The position numbers and the translations under genes were made by a program. From Deltaproteobacteria bacterium (GTDB lineage Bacteria > Desulfobacterota > Binatia > UBA9968): a DNA stretch of 38,922 bases. Each line of letters starts with the position of its first letter. The stretch's first letter is position 1. Where the stretch lies: the NCBI GenBank assembly GCA_016193465.1, contig JACPSE010000081.1, positions 1-38,922 of the forward strand. The letters run 5' to 3'. Below, one piece after another: positions 1 through 8,059 of the stretch. The notes beneath the pieces were generated by a model, which saw only the letters and a program-made list of their open reading frames with translations, was not told the DNA's origin and did no database searches.

Positions 1-422
1 ATATCCAATTTCACTAACGCTGCTTTCTCGTCCATTCGACCCTTCTCATGAAGCTCCAACAGTACGTGAATAGCGGTAAAGAAGGGAATGCCCATGATCT
101 TGGCGGCCTTTATGGCTGGTCCGTCATCTGTGCCGAGCGGCTGATCATTCTCCTTTGCTAAGAGGAGCGCGGCGGCCTCGCCTGCTTCAAGCCCGAAGTC
201 GACCTGAATTTGTCTGCGCCCCTCTGGCCGGGGAGATTTGGAAACTTGAATCTTTCCGGTGCGCAACATCTCTTCTATCATCCTAGCATCGTAGAACTCC
301 CTGCGCGCCAGCGCCTCCTGCTGGACCTCCGGAGGGATCTCTATTTGCGTTTTCTCAGCCAGTAGGGGCAGTAAATCGCTTTTGGCCAGGAGAATCAGCG
401 TTGAGGCGTCAAGAACAACCAT
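1..422 (-). CDS. PIN-domain protein (VapC-like), 3' end cut by window edge
   Basis: The first 140 residues of a PIN-domain protein are visible; the C-terminus lies outside the window. It opens with the hydrophobic strand MVVLDASTLI carrying the first acidic metal ligand (Asp5). A GEAAALLLA helix (Glu82) and a GTDDGPA motif (Asp99/Asp100) follow, the usual order of PIN nuclease acidic residues. Proteins of this family are typically Mg-dependent RNases, most often toxins. The start is the ATG at 420-422. No clear Shine-Dalgarno precedes it, and the start codon lies inside a 21-base inverted repeat (421-441). No antitoxin gene of normal size lies directly upstream; the next gene upstream on this strand is an SUMF1-like gene. 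The family is clear; the toxin role is inferred. Confidence 0.8.
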   Translation of the reverse strand, partial: MVVLDASTLILLAKSDLLPLLAEKTQIEIPPEVQQEALARREFYDARMIEEMLRTGKIQVSKSPRPEGRRQIQVDFGLEAGEAAALLLAKENDQPLGTDDGPAIKAAKIMGIPFFTAIHVLLELHEKGRMDEKAALVKLD

Positions 423-441
423 GTAGTTTACGCCACTACAT
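421..441. promoter_or_regulatory. Inverted repeat over the start of the PIN gene
   Basis: Two perfect 7-base arms, ATGTAGT and ACTACAT, are separated by 7 bases and overlap the start codon of the minus-strand PIN gene. The position suits an operator or an mRNA hairpin that limits translation. No function is proven. Confidence 0.4.
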
Positions 442-498
442 TCGTGTACAACATCTTTGGCCCGATGTCAACTCTGCGGCCCACTGGATGATCTCCCT

Positions 499-1224
499 TC
501 AATCGGGCGAGGATCGTACTGTCATCACCACGCGAAAGCCGTAATCCGCATATCTGAAAGAAGGAATTAGCGAGCTTCGGGCAGCGCAGCGGCTGAATTT
601 AACTCGGTGTCGCCAGGAGCCCCCGCGCGAGGCCCGTCTTTGTCCTGACGGTGGGCCTTGGGGATTTCTCTCCGGCGAGTGGTGGTAGTAGCTGGGATCG
701 TAAAAATCGCTGCACCATTCATGGACGCCTTCGCTCATGTCGTAGAGTCCGAAACTGTTTGGTTCGTTGAGGCCCACCCGCTGTGGCCCTCCTGTTTCAA
801 GATCGTAACCGCAAAAAGGCCTCTCCCAAGGCGGCTCGTCTCCCCAAGGATATTTTTTCCCTTCGCTTTGGCCTCGCGCCGCCCGCTCCCGCTCCGCCTC
901 GGTGGGGAGGCGCAACTTCTCTCCGCTGCGTTTGCTTAACCAGTCGCAGTACGCGATTGCATCATGCCAACTTGTGCCCACGACCGGCTTATCCGGATGG
1001 GAAAACATCTCATCGGACAGAAAGGGCGTCTCGGGAAAGCCAGTCTCCTCTAAGAAGATCTTGTACTGGGAATTGGTTACAGGAAATTTGCCGATCATAA
1101 AGCCGTCCACGCATACCCGATGAACCGGTTTTTCGTTATCGAGTCCATCCTCACTGCCCATCAGAAAGGTACCTTCGGGGATCAGGACCAGCTCCGGAAA
1201 AAATTCTTTTATTAGAGAGGGCAT
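499..1224 (-). CDS. SUMF1/formylglycine-enzyme-like domain protein, probably not an active FGE
   Basis: About 241 residues, a single SUMF1-type (FGE-sulfatase) domain. It begins ELVLIPEGTFLMGSEDG, has the internal LRLPTEAERERAARG and YPWGDE motifs, and ends with a GGSWRHR...CAARSS...YGFRVV segment. In true formylglycine-generating enzymes the stretch between GGS and RCAARS holds two copper-binding cysteines. Here it reads WRHRVKFS and has none, so sulfatase activation is unlikely. Other members of this fold are EgtB-type or ligand-binding proteins. I chose the ATG at 1222-1224. A TTG at 1261-1263 would add 13 residues and overlap the 5' end of the divergent transporter gene. The PIN gene follows 76 bases downstream on the same strand. 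Confidence 0.8.
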   Translation of the reverse strand: MPSLIKEFFPELVLIPEGTFLMGSEDGLDNEKPVHRVCVDGFMIGKFPVTNSQYKIFLEETGFPETPFLSDEMFSHPDKPVVGTSWHDAIAYCDWLSKRSGEKLRLPTEAERERAARGQSEGKKYPWGDEPPWERPFCGYDLETGGPQRVGLNEPNSFGLYDMSEGVHEWCSDFYDPSYYHHSPERNPQGPPSGQRRASRGGSWRHRVKFSRCAARSSLIPSFRYADYGFRVVMTVRSSPD

Positions 1225-1256
1225 GATAAAGAGATATTTAGGCAGGAGAAAAAAGG

Positions 1257-2132
1257 TTGTCAACGGATGAAAAGAGCTCCAGGGCGGACCCCGATTTGAA
1301 CCGGGGCAGGCTCTTCGTTCTCCTTACAGGCATCCTGTGGAGTCTGGCCGGGGTTTTCATTAAGTCTCTGGATCTCCATCCGCTGACCATTGTCTTTTAT
1401 CGCAGTCTCTTTGCCTCGCTTTTTTTCTTTCTTTTCGTCAGGACAAAGAGTTGGACCGTCAGTGGCCCCCTGCTGGTTTCCGTGGTCAGCTACACTGCGG
1501 CCATCAGCTTCTTCGTCTGGGCGAACAAACTGACCACAGCGGCCAATGCTATTGTTTTGCAATACACCGCACCGATCTTCGTTTTTCTTTTTGTCCGGCT
1601 GCTTTTCCGCGAGCCCATCTCAAGGCCGAATCTGATGACGCTCCTGTTCGGAATGGTGGGAGTGGCGGTCATTTTTGTCGGGAGCGCCGGGCAGCCGGAT
1701 TCGGTGGGGGTGATGATGGCCCTCCTGAGCGGTTTTTTATTTTCCGTTTATATGACTAATCTGCGCTTTTTAAAGAACATCAATCCCGGATACCTGACGC
1801 TGGTTAACAATCTGGTTTGCTGGCTGACGCTCTTCCCCTTGGTGCAGTCGCAACTCTCTCTCTCGCCGGGACAGGCCTTCGCCCTGGCGATTATGGGAGT
1901 GGTCCAGTTGGGTATTCCTTACTTTCTTTTTTCCAAAGGGCTAGAGACCGTCTCGCTTCAAGAGGCGTCCTTGATCGTTCTGATTGAACCGGTCCTGAAT
2001 CCTATCTGGGTGGCGTTCGTGGTCGGCGAAATCCCTTCTCCGGCTACCCTCGTCGGCGGAGGCATTATCCTGTTGAGCCTGACCTGCCGCTATGTGGGGC
2101 TGCTATCCACTGTCGGTCGTGTCAAACCTTGA
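1257..2132 (+). CDS. EamA/DMT-family transporter
   Basis: A 291-residue inner-membrane protein made of two EamA repeats, about ten transmembrane helices. The first repeat starts at RLFVLLTGILWSLAGVF near residue 20 and the second near residue 150. Each repeat ends in the family's typical helix, with motifs such as VLQYTAPIFVFLF and IVLIEPVLNPIWVAFVVGE. Such proteins export or import small metabolites by drug/metabolite-type exchange; the substrate cannot be told from sequence. The start is a TTG at 1257 preceded by AGGAG at 1244-1248, a good ribosome site. It is divergent from the SUMF1-like gene with only 32 bases between starts. Its stop codon lies inside a dispersed repeat that also covers the stop of smc. 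Confidence 0.9.
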   Translation: MSTDEKSSRADPDLNRGRLFVLLTGILWSLAGVFIKSLDLHPLTIVFYRSLFASLFFFLFVRTKSWTVSGPLLVSVVSYTAAISFFVWANKLTTAANAIVLQYTAPIFVFLFVRLLFREPISRPNLMTLLFGMVGVAVIFVGSAGQPDSVGVMMALLSGFLFSVYMTNLRFLKNINPGYLTLVNNLVCWLTLFPLVQSQLSLSPGQAFALAIMGVVQLGIPYFLFSKGLETVSLQEASLIVLIEPVLNPIWVAFVVGEIPSPATLVGGGIILLSLTCRYVGLLSTVGRVKP

Positions 2133-2194
2133 CAGACCGTTGAAAAAGGCCCATCTGCCGTCAGCCGGCCCGAGAGTCTCTCTCAGGTCCGATG
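2128..2194 (+). repeat. Dispersed 67-base repeat, copy 1 (covers the transporter stop codon)
   Basis: About 67 bases, from TTGACAG to GTCCGATG, match 33642-33708 downstream of smc at roughly five bases in six. In both copies the TGA stop codon of the gene lies in the first bases of the repeat, followed 10 bases later by AAAAAGGCCC. It resembles an extragenic repeat or a terminator-associated element. The rest of the 264-base gap up to the next gene shows nothing recognisable. Confidence 0.7.
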
Positions 2195-2396
2195 CGATAG
2201 ACCTGTGTTACGCTGAACCGAAGATACGCCTGACGCTCCTCGACTGACGCATCGGCCCTTCGAGAGCCCCCCAGGCCGGCGGTTATGATAGTTGCGCTCG
2301 ACCGCCTCGCTCCCTGGCCATCTATTTCACTTTTTGCATGATTCTATGATAGGTTTTTACCGTCTATTATCCTGGGGAAGGGGGCACAGATCGCTT

Positions 2397-3203
2397 ATGG
2401 ATTGGGGAATGAAAAATCGGTTGGCGAGGATTATTCAGCCTGGGGACGGACGGGCCGTCATGCTGGCGGTGGATCACGGATACTTCTTGGGGCCTACGAG
2501 CGGACTTGAGGAGCCGCGCAAGGCCATAGAGCCACTGCTCCCTTATGCCGACTCCATCATGCTCACGCGCGGGGTTTTAAGGACATCGGTTGATCCCGGC
2601 TCGAATGTTCCTGTGGTGCTGCGCGTGTCCGGAGGCACCAGTATCCTCAAGGAGCTTTCCAACGAGGACATCACAGTCTCGATCGAGGACGCCGTTCGCC
2701 TGAATGTCTCCGCCATGGCGCTTTCCATTTTTGTGGGCTCGGAGTTCGAGAAGCAGACTTTGGTAAGCCTGGCGCGGCTCGTGGACGAGGGGGAGAAACA
2801 TGGCATTCCCGTGCTGGCGGTGACGGCCGTGGGCAAGGATATGGCGCGCGACGCCCGCTACCTCGGTCTCTCCTGCCGGATCGCCGCAGAGCTGGGGGCG
2901 CATATTGTCAAGACCTATTATTGCGAAGAGTTTAAGAGCGTGGTGCAGAGCTGCCCCGTTCCCGTGATCATTGCGGGTGGCAAGAAGACCCCGGAGATGG
3001 AAGCCTTGGAGCTAGCCTTTAACGCCGCGCAGAGGGGCGCCGTGGGCGTGGACATGGGAAGGAATATTTTTCAGTCGGACTGCCCCGTAGGTATGATCCG
3101 AGCGGTGCGGGCCATCGTGCATGAGAAGACTTCGGTGAAGGAGGCTTACAAGATCTACGAAAGCGCCAAGGGCGGAAAGGCCAGAAGGGCCGCTCAAAAT
3201 TAA
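2397..3203 (+). CDS. LsrF-like class I aldolase/thiolase
   Basis: 268 residues, close in layout to LsrF, the 3-hydroxy-5-phosphonooxypentane-2,4-dione thiolase of autoinducer-2 breakdown, a TIM-barrel of the DeoC/FbaB group. Shared landmarks are DWGMKNRL at the N-terminus, VMLAVDHGYFLGPT near residue 21, TRGVLRT near 57, AVGKDMARDARY near 144, IVKTYYCEEF with the probable active lysine (Lys172), and VDMGRNIFQSD near 218. The start chosen is the ATG at 2397, matching the family N-terminus; an in-frame ATG at 2346 and a TTG at 2292 are less likely. An alcohol dehydrogenase follows after 12 bases, so the two are probably co-transcribed. No lsr transport or kinase genes are present. Related homologues make archaeal aromatic precursors or act on other sugar phosphates, so the substrate is open. 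Confidence 0.87.
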   Translation: MDWGMKNRLARIIQPGDGRAVMLAVDHGYFLGPTSGLEEPRKAIEPLLPYADSIMLTRGVLRTSVDPGSNVPVVLRVSGGTSILKELSNEDITVSIEDAVRLNVSAMALSIFVGSEFEKQTLVSLARLVDEGEKHGIPVLAVTAVGKDMARDARYLGLSCRIAAELGAHIVKTYYCEEFKSVVQSCPVPVIIAGGKKTPEMEALELAFNAAQRGAVGVDMGRNIFQSDCPVGMIRAVRAIVHEKTSVKEAYKIYESAKGGKARRAAQN

Positions 3204-3215
3204 AAACTCATAACT

Positions 3216-4244
3216 ATGAAAGTTGCCATGTATTACAACAATCGGGACGTCCGGTTGGAGGAGATGCCTGTTCCCTCCATTGGTCCCGGTGAGCTGCTGG
3301 TGCGCGTCAAAGCAAGTGGGATCTGCGGCACGGATGTGATGGAATGGTACCGCATTCAAAAGGCCCCTCTTGTCCTGGGGCATGAAATCGCCGGTGAGAT
3401 AGTCGAAGTGGGGGCCGGGGTAAGGCGTTACCGCGGAGGTGACAGAGTCTTTGTCTCCCACCATGTCCCCTGCGGTAGCTGCCGCTACTGCCTAAACGGT
3501 CACCATTCCGTGTGCGATACCTTGCGCACAACCCATTTTGATCCCGGCGGCTTTGCCGAGTATATCCGCGTGCCCAAGATCAACGTCGAGCTGGGAACCT
3601 TTCTCCTGCCCGAGGGAGTCTCTTTTGAAGAGGGTTCGTTCATCGAGCCTGTGGGTTGCGTTGTGCGAGCGCAACGGTTCGCTCAACTCGGCCCTGGACA
3701 GAGCGTCCTCGTTATCGGCAGCGGCCTTTCCGGTCTGCTCCACGTGCAGATGGCTCGCGTGCGCAACGCCGGCCATGTGGTGGCAACGGATATCAACGAT
3801 TTTCGTCTCAAAGCGGCAAGAGATTTTGGCGCCGATGCGATCATCCATGCCGGCGGGGACGTGCCCGGGCGGCTGCGTGAGGTGAATGGAGGACGCCTGG
3901 CCGATCTGGTAATCGTTTGCGCTGGGGTGATGCCGGCGGTTCAGCAGGCGATTCAATCGGTGGAGCGCGGCGGGACGCTGCTCTTTTTCGCTCCGACGGC
4001 AGCCGGCGTTGATGTGCCAATTCCCCTGTTCGAGTTCTGGCGTAACGAGGTGACAGTCGCTACTTCCTACGCTGCTAGTCCTCAGGATATCACCGAAGCG
4101 ATCGAATTAATCCGCGGCCGGCGCGTGCGGGTGCGCGAGATGATCACCCACCGGCTGGGTCTGGCAGAGGCGAGTATCGGTTTTCAACTCGTAGCAAATG
4201 CTCGAGATTCCATTAAAGTTATCATAGAACCCCAGCGGAGCTGA
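3216..4244 (+). CDS. Zinc-containing alcohol/polyol dehydrogenase (MDR family)
   Basis: 342 residues of the medium-chain dehydrogenase family. Catalytic zinc ligands are visible: Cys37 in GICGTD, His56-Glu57 in LGHEIAGE and Glu144 in FIEPVGC. Four structural-zinc cysteines are present at about 86, 89, 92 and 100 (CGSCRYCLNGHHSVC). The Rossmann motif VIGSGLSGLL lies near residue 167, and an acidic Asp192 at the end of the second strand suggests NAD rather than NADP. It is closest in style to sorbitol/threonine dehydrogenases. It starts 12 bases after the LsrF-like gene and likely works on the same pathway. It ends tail-to-tail with the isochorismatase-like gene, 23 bases apart. Confidence 0.92.
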   Translation: MKVAMYYNNRDVRLEEMPVPSIGPGELLVRVKASGICGTDVMEWYRIQKAPLVLGHEIAGEIVEVGAGVRRYRGGDRVFVSHHVPCGSCRYCLNGHHSVCDTLRTTHFDPGGFAEYIRVPKINVELGTFLLPEGVSFEEGSFIEPVGCVVRAQRFAQLGPGQSVLVIGSGLSGLLHVQMARVRNAGHVVATDINDFRLKAARDFGADAIIHAGGDVPGRLREVNGGRLADLVIVCAGVMPAVQQAIQSVERGGTLLFFAPTAAGVDVPIPLFEFWRNEVTVATSYAASPQDITEAIELIRGRRVRVREMITHRLGLAEASIGFQLVANARDSIKVIIEPQRS

Positions 4245-4267
4245 GGGAGAGTGTCTAAAAAAATATC

Positions 4268-4906
4268 TTACCCCCTGCCGCGCCAAATCTTGATTAGCGC
4301 GGCGGAATCAACCACATCGGCAAAGCGCTCCATGCGCTTGAGCGCTTCCAGATGGCCTTTCTCGGTGTAGGTCCCCACGCAATCCCGCACCACGACCATG
4401 AAGTAGCCGCGGTAGTAACCGTCCCGCACGGTGCTTTCAACGCCGCCGTCTGTGGTGCACCCAATCATGACAATTGTCGTTGCCTTCCGGTGCAAGAGCA
4501 GGCTTTCGAATTCAGTCCCGACAAACATCGTGGGGCGCCGTTTTTCCAGGACCAAATCTTCCTCGCCTGGAGCGAAGGGCTGCATGAGCTGCCAGCCAAA
4601 GCTGCCCCGGAGACGCCTCGGCTTCAGTTTGCTCGGGTGATCGACCTTTTGTTCCATCATCGCCCGTCTGATCCACGCCGGGGACTCATCGCGCCATAAG
4701 TAGGGAGTTGCCTGGGTATAAATAGTCTTGACTCCGGCGTCCCGTGCTGCCGCTGTCAGGGGAGGGGTACTACGGATTAGTTCTTCTTTGTTGAACGAGC
4801 CGCCCGCCTGGTCATTCTGCATGTCCCAGACCAGCAGGATGGTAGCGGAGGGATCAACGATCTCGTCGAGTTCCGTTGGTATCTCTCTTCCGTCAAATCG
4901 GATCAT
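4268..4906 (-). CDS. Isochorismatase-like cysteine hydrolase
   Basis: 212 residues of the isochorismatase/nicotinamidase/N-carbamoylsarcosine-amidase superfamily. The Asp-Lys-Cys triad is readable: Asp28 in LVWDMQND, Lys122 in VLEKRRPTMF and Cys150 in MIGCTTDGGVESTVRDG. Members hydrolyse amide, carbamoyl or vinyl-ether bonds. A nucleophilic cysteine in a GCTTDGG context points to an amidase type rather than a true isochorismatase, which lacks the cysteine. The ATG at 4904-4906 is preceded by AAAGGGG. It is the last gene of the minus-strand catabolic cluster, 17 bases after the second UbiD gene, and may release the last nitrogen or carbamoyl group of the substrate. That role is inference. Confidence 0.88.
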   Translation of the reverse strand: MIRFDGREIPTELDEIVDPSATILLVWDMQNDQAGGSFNKEELIRSTPPLTAAARDAGVKTIYTQATPYLWRDESPAWIRRAMMEQKVDHPSKLKPRRLRGSFGWQLMQPFAPGEEDLVLEKRRPTMFVGTEFESLLLHRKATTIVMIGCTTDGGVESTVRDGYYRGYFMVVVRDCVGTYTEKGHLEALKRMERFADVVDSAALIKIWRGRG

Positions 4907-4923
4907 AATTTCCCCTTTCTAAT

Positions 4924-6372
4924 TTATTCGCTGCGGGAGAGCAGCCCACCGAGGAGAGACCGGTATTTCTGGCAGAGCCTCTCCTTTAGCTCCGGGCTCA
5001 CGGCGTTGACCGCTGGAAACTGATCGCGCCAATCATAGGGACGGGTGGCGTCAATGAGGGCTCTTGAGTTTAACCCCTTGGCGCCTTGGGGGATAATTGG
5101 ATCGAGCGGGCCGCTCCAGGCGCGCCGGATGATCTCAATGGACTCTGTCGGATCCGAGCGCGTCGCCAGAGCCCAGATGACATCATCCGGGTTGTAGATG
5201 TCGATATCATCATCGACCACTACAACGTATCTGCCCAGATAGGCGCCCGCCCGGCACTGGCTCGCCAGGACTGCAGCCTGTCTCGCATGACCAGGATAGC
5301 GCTGGCGGATAGCGACGATGGTGAAAAATCGAAAGGCCGCGGGGTGAAGCCATACGGCCTGAACGTCCGGCACTCCGGCATCCTCAAGGGCGTTCCAGAT
5401 GAGAGCCGCCCTCAGAACCGAGCGATGGAACCCCTGGTTGGCCGAAGGCCGCAGCGGAGGCTCGCCGCCAAGAATGGGATCGCGCCGGTAATAGAGGGCC
5501 TTAACTCGCACGACAGGCTCAGGCCTCTGGCTGCTGGCGTAGTAGCCTGGCCACTCGCCAAACGGCCCCTCCGGCTGGAGATCTCCGGGAATCATCTCCC
5601 CTTCGATGGCGATCTCCGAGAAGGCCGGAATGGGCAGGCCCGTTCGCGGTCCCCGGACCAACTGGATCGGCTTTCCAAGAATCCCTCCGGCATAGGCAAA
5701 CTCGCTCACTTGAAAGGGCACATCGGTGCAGGCCGCGATAAACAGGAGCGGATGATGGCCGAAGGACATCGCCACGGGACAGGCCTTTCCCTGAGCGAAC
5801 CATTTATCTCTGTGGATGCGGCCGTGTTTCCCTGGAGAGATATAAAGCGCCAGCTTCTCCGGGCCTTGGACCATGACCCGATAGGTACCGGCGTTGATCC
5901 AGCCTTCTTGCGGATCTCGGGTGACGACGAGGTCGGCGGTGCCGATATACCTTCCGCCGTCCAGTTCATGCCAGCGAGGAATTGGGAATGAGGTGAAATC
6001 AATCTTTTCCTCTAAACAGTTCTCGAATACCGGACCCTGTTGGACGAGCTCTGGCTCCACCGGCCGGAGTCCTCTGACTTTCATCCTCCAGTTTTGAATG
6101 AAATCTCTGAGCCCCGCACGAGGCTCCGCGCCCATCGCCAGGGCGAGCCTCTCAATGGTGTCGAGCTGGCTGCAGAGAATCCGCATCTCCTCTCGGGCAT
6201 CGGGAATCTGCTCAAAGAGAAGCGCCGGCGGATGGCGATGCCTTTCGAGAATAACCTCGAGGAGGCCTCCGATCTCAAGATCCCAGTGAATTCCCCTGAG
6301 CCTTGCGAGTTGGCCGAGAGCTTCGACGCCCTTCACCCATTCGCGCAAATCCTGTGATGCCAACTCGGACAT
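4924..6372 (-). CDS. UbiD-family decarboxylase (second of two)
   Basis: 482 residues of the UbiD/Fdc family, prenylated-FMN-dependent reversible decarboxylases of aromatic or unsaturated acids. The cofactor/active-site motif INAGTYR is at 159-165 with the conserved arginine. SEIAIEGE is at 252-259 and EGPFGEWPGYY at 268-278, giving the usual acidic residues around prFMN. I chose the ATG at 6370-6372 because AAGGAGAGGG lies just upstream; a TTG at 6394-6396 would add eight residues. It starts 25 bases after the first UbiD gene. The two paralogues differ too much to be a recent duplication, so they probably act on different substrates or as distinct subunits. No UbiX prenyltransferase gene is in the window. 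Confidence 0.93.
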   Translation of the reverse strand: MSELASQDLREWVKGVEALGQLARLRGIHWDLEIGGLLEVILERHRHPPALLFEQIPDAREEMRILCSQLDTIERLALAMGAEPRAGLRDFIQNWRMKVRGLRPVEPELVQQGPVFENCLEEKIDFTSFPIPRWHELDGGRYIGTADLVVTRDPQEGWINAGTYRVMVQGPEKLALYISPGKHGRIHRDKWFAQGKACPVAMSFGHHPLLFIAACTDVPFQVSEFAYAGGILGKPIQLVRGPRTGLPIPAFSEIAIEGEMIPGDLQPEGPFGEWPGYYASSQRPEPVVRVKALYYRRDPILGGEPPLRPSANQGFHRSVLRAALIWNALEDAGVPDVQAVWLHPAAFRFFTIVAIRQRYPGHARQAAVLASQCRAGAYLGRYVVVVDDDIDIYNPDDVIWALATRSDPTESIEIIRRAWSGPLDPIIPQGAKGLNSRALIDATRPYDWRDQFPAVNAVSPELKERLCQKYRSLLGGLLSRSE

Positions 6373-6397
6373 AAGCCCTCTCCTTGACAATAACAAT

Positions 6398-7987
6398 TCA
6401 TTTTGCCGGCGCTCTCCTTTTCATCGCCTTCTCACCGGTCTGGTAGTGTTCCCCTTTCAGCGCGAGCCGCACCTCTTCTTCGTCCTCTTCCGACCAGGAG
6501 CCCAGATGGTAACCGAACCAGGGATCCTCCGGCCTGAGCTTCGGAAGCTCCAATCTCTCCCACAGCTCCCGCGCCCGCTCCATGAACTCGCGCTTGGGAA
6601 GCGAGACCGGCGGATAAGCCCACTTCCGCGTGGCATCAATCAAGAGCGCGGAACAGCCAGCGATTTCTTCCATCGAAACTTCCAGCCCCTTTCCCGGCGG
6701 AAAAGCCGAAGGATCCATGGAAGGCGTGCGATTTCGGATCACCAGCATGTCCCGATGGGGTTGCATCCCGAAGGCTAGGGCCCAGAGGACCGCGTCCATA
6801 TTGCGCGGGTTGATGTCCTCGTCAACCGCGATGACGATCTTGCCGGTGGCAGGGTGGAAGCCGACCATGCAGTGAAGGGCCTGCCAGACATGCGCCTGAT
6901 TGATCTTCTTCAGCCGGATCACGCAGATCTGGCGCACCGCGATCTCATGGAAAGCGACTTCCAGGATGCCCGGTATGTTGCAATCCTCTTTGAGAAAGCG
7001 CAGGTAGTTTCCTTCGGCGGCAAGCTGCTTCATTTTGCTTGATTCGCTTGGAGGGAACTGGCTTACGATGGCCGCAAAGATCGGGCTCTTGCGGTGCGTG
7101 ATGCATGTGACCTCGAAATAGGGATTCAGGAGTTTTTCCCCTATATATCCGGTGGCCTCGCCGAAAGGCGCCTCGGGCTCCAAATGCTCTGTCGAGATCA
7201 AGCCTTCGATCACGATTTCGGCGTAAGCGGGCACCACCATATCAATGGTCTTGCAGCGCACTACCTCGACCGCTCTTTCGGCAATCCCGCCCGCCACATC
7301 CAGCTCGCTCACGGTGAAAGGGACGCGGGCGGGCGCGGTGTAGGCGACGGCCGGCGGCGCGCCGATGACCAGCGCGGCCTCAAGGGGTATCCCCCTCTCT
7401 TGGCACTTTTTCCAATGGTAACCTCCGTGGTTGCTCGCGCCGATATAGACGCCGGTCCGCGCCGGACCTTTGATCTGGCCGCGATAGTTTCCGATATTGA
7501 TCCTCCCGGTCTCGGGATCTTTAGTAAACCAGTGGGACGCGGTCGTGTAGGGAGCACAGTCGAAGCCGGGCGTCGAGATCGGAACCGGGAATTCACCCAG
7601 GCCTCCCTTTTCCAGCAGGGAAGGGTCCATGTGCACCTCTTCGTGAACCGGGCCGCTCGCCACGATCGCGGGAGGAATAGGGTGGGCTTCAGCCTTCGTC
7701 CAGCGCTGCACGATCTCATCAGGCTTGCACTTAAGCCCCACGGCATAGATGTCCCGCGAGGCCGCAAGGCAACCCACGGCGACCGGAATATCATACTTTC
7801 TCCCCCTCACATCGGTCACATTGGTAAAGAGAAAAGCCCTTCTCTCTTCCTCGGGGAGACCACGGAACTGCCATCGGACGAGCGGCATCAGCTCCGTATC
7901 CTTATTGATCGGCGCCTGTATGCGAACCAACAATCCCGCGCTATCCAGCGCTTTGAGTTGCTCTCTCAAATCCAGGTAATAGGCCAT
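6398..7987 (-). CDS. UbiD-family decarboxylase (first of two)
   Basis: 529 residues, the second UbiD/Fdc-type enzyme of the cluster. The motif RINIGNYRG lies at 162-170 with the conserved arginine. YAEIVIEG lies at 255-262 and PEAPFGEATGY at 271-281. It is longer at both ends than its neighbour and has an insertion-free central beta-barrel with the SNHGGYHW stretch near 185. The ATG is preceded by AAGGAG about ten bases upstream. It sits between the bicupin dioxygenase gene (72 bases upstream) and the second UbiD gene (25 bases downstream) on one strand. Decarboxylation or carboxylation of an aromatic acid made or activated by the neighbours is a reasonable inference. Confidence 0.93.
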   Translation of the reverse strand: MAYYLDLREQLKALDSAGLLVRIQAPINKDTELMPLVRWQFRGLPEEERRAFLFTNVTDVRGRKYDIPVAVGCLAASRDIYAVGLKCKPDEIVQRWTKAEAHPIPPAIVASGPVHEEVHMDPSLLEKGGLGEFPVPISTPGFDCAPYTTASHWFTKDPETGRINIGNYRGQIKGPARTGVYIGASNHGGYHWKKCQERGIPLEAALVIGAPPAVAYTAPARVPFTVSELDVAGGIAERAVEVVRCKTIDMVVPAYAEIVIEGLISTEHLEPEAPFGEATGYIGEKLLNPYFEVTCITHRKSPIFAAIVSQFPPSESSKMKQLAAEGNYLRFLKEDCNIPGILEVAFHEIAVRQICVIRLKKINQAHVWQALHCMVGFHPATGKIVIAVDEDINPRNMDAVLWALAFGMQPHRDMLVIRNRTPSMDPSAFPPGKGLEVSMEEIAGCSALLIDATRKWAYPPVSLPKREFMERARELWERLELPKLRPEDPWFGYHLGSWSEEDEEEVRLALKGEHYQTGEKAMKRRAPAK

Positions 7988-8059
7988 ATCTCAAGACTCC
8001 TTGCCGGGCTTCAAACTGAAACATGAGATTCGTGACACGTCCTTGCCTCCTCTCCCGGT

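Noticed and set aside
430-520. A short minus-strand frame ending just before the PIN gene, with a protein-like end (GRRVDIGPKMLYTNVVA)
   Set aside because: It would fit the place of an antitoxin, but no convincing start exists and most of it overlaps the SUMF1-like gene in another frame. It is worth keeping in mind but not supported.
1289-1306. tRNA-like T-arm (a CCCCG/CGGGG stem around TTCAAAT on the minus strand)
   Set aside because: The loop would be eight bases, no matching acceptor or anticodon arms are visible, and the stretch is part of the transporter's coding sequence.
5086-5991. Long open frame on the plus strand opposite the second UbiD gene
   Set aside because: No recognisable domain or ribosome site; it mirrors the codon pattern of the real minus-strand gene.
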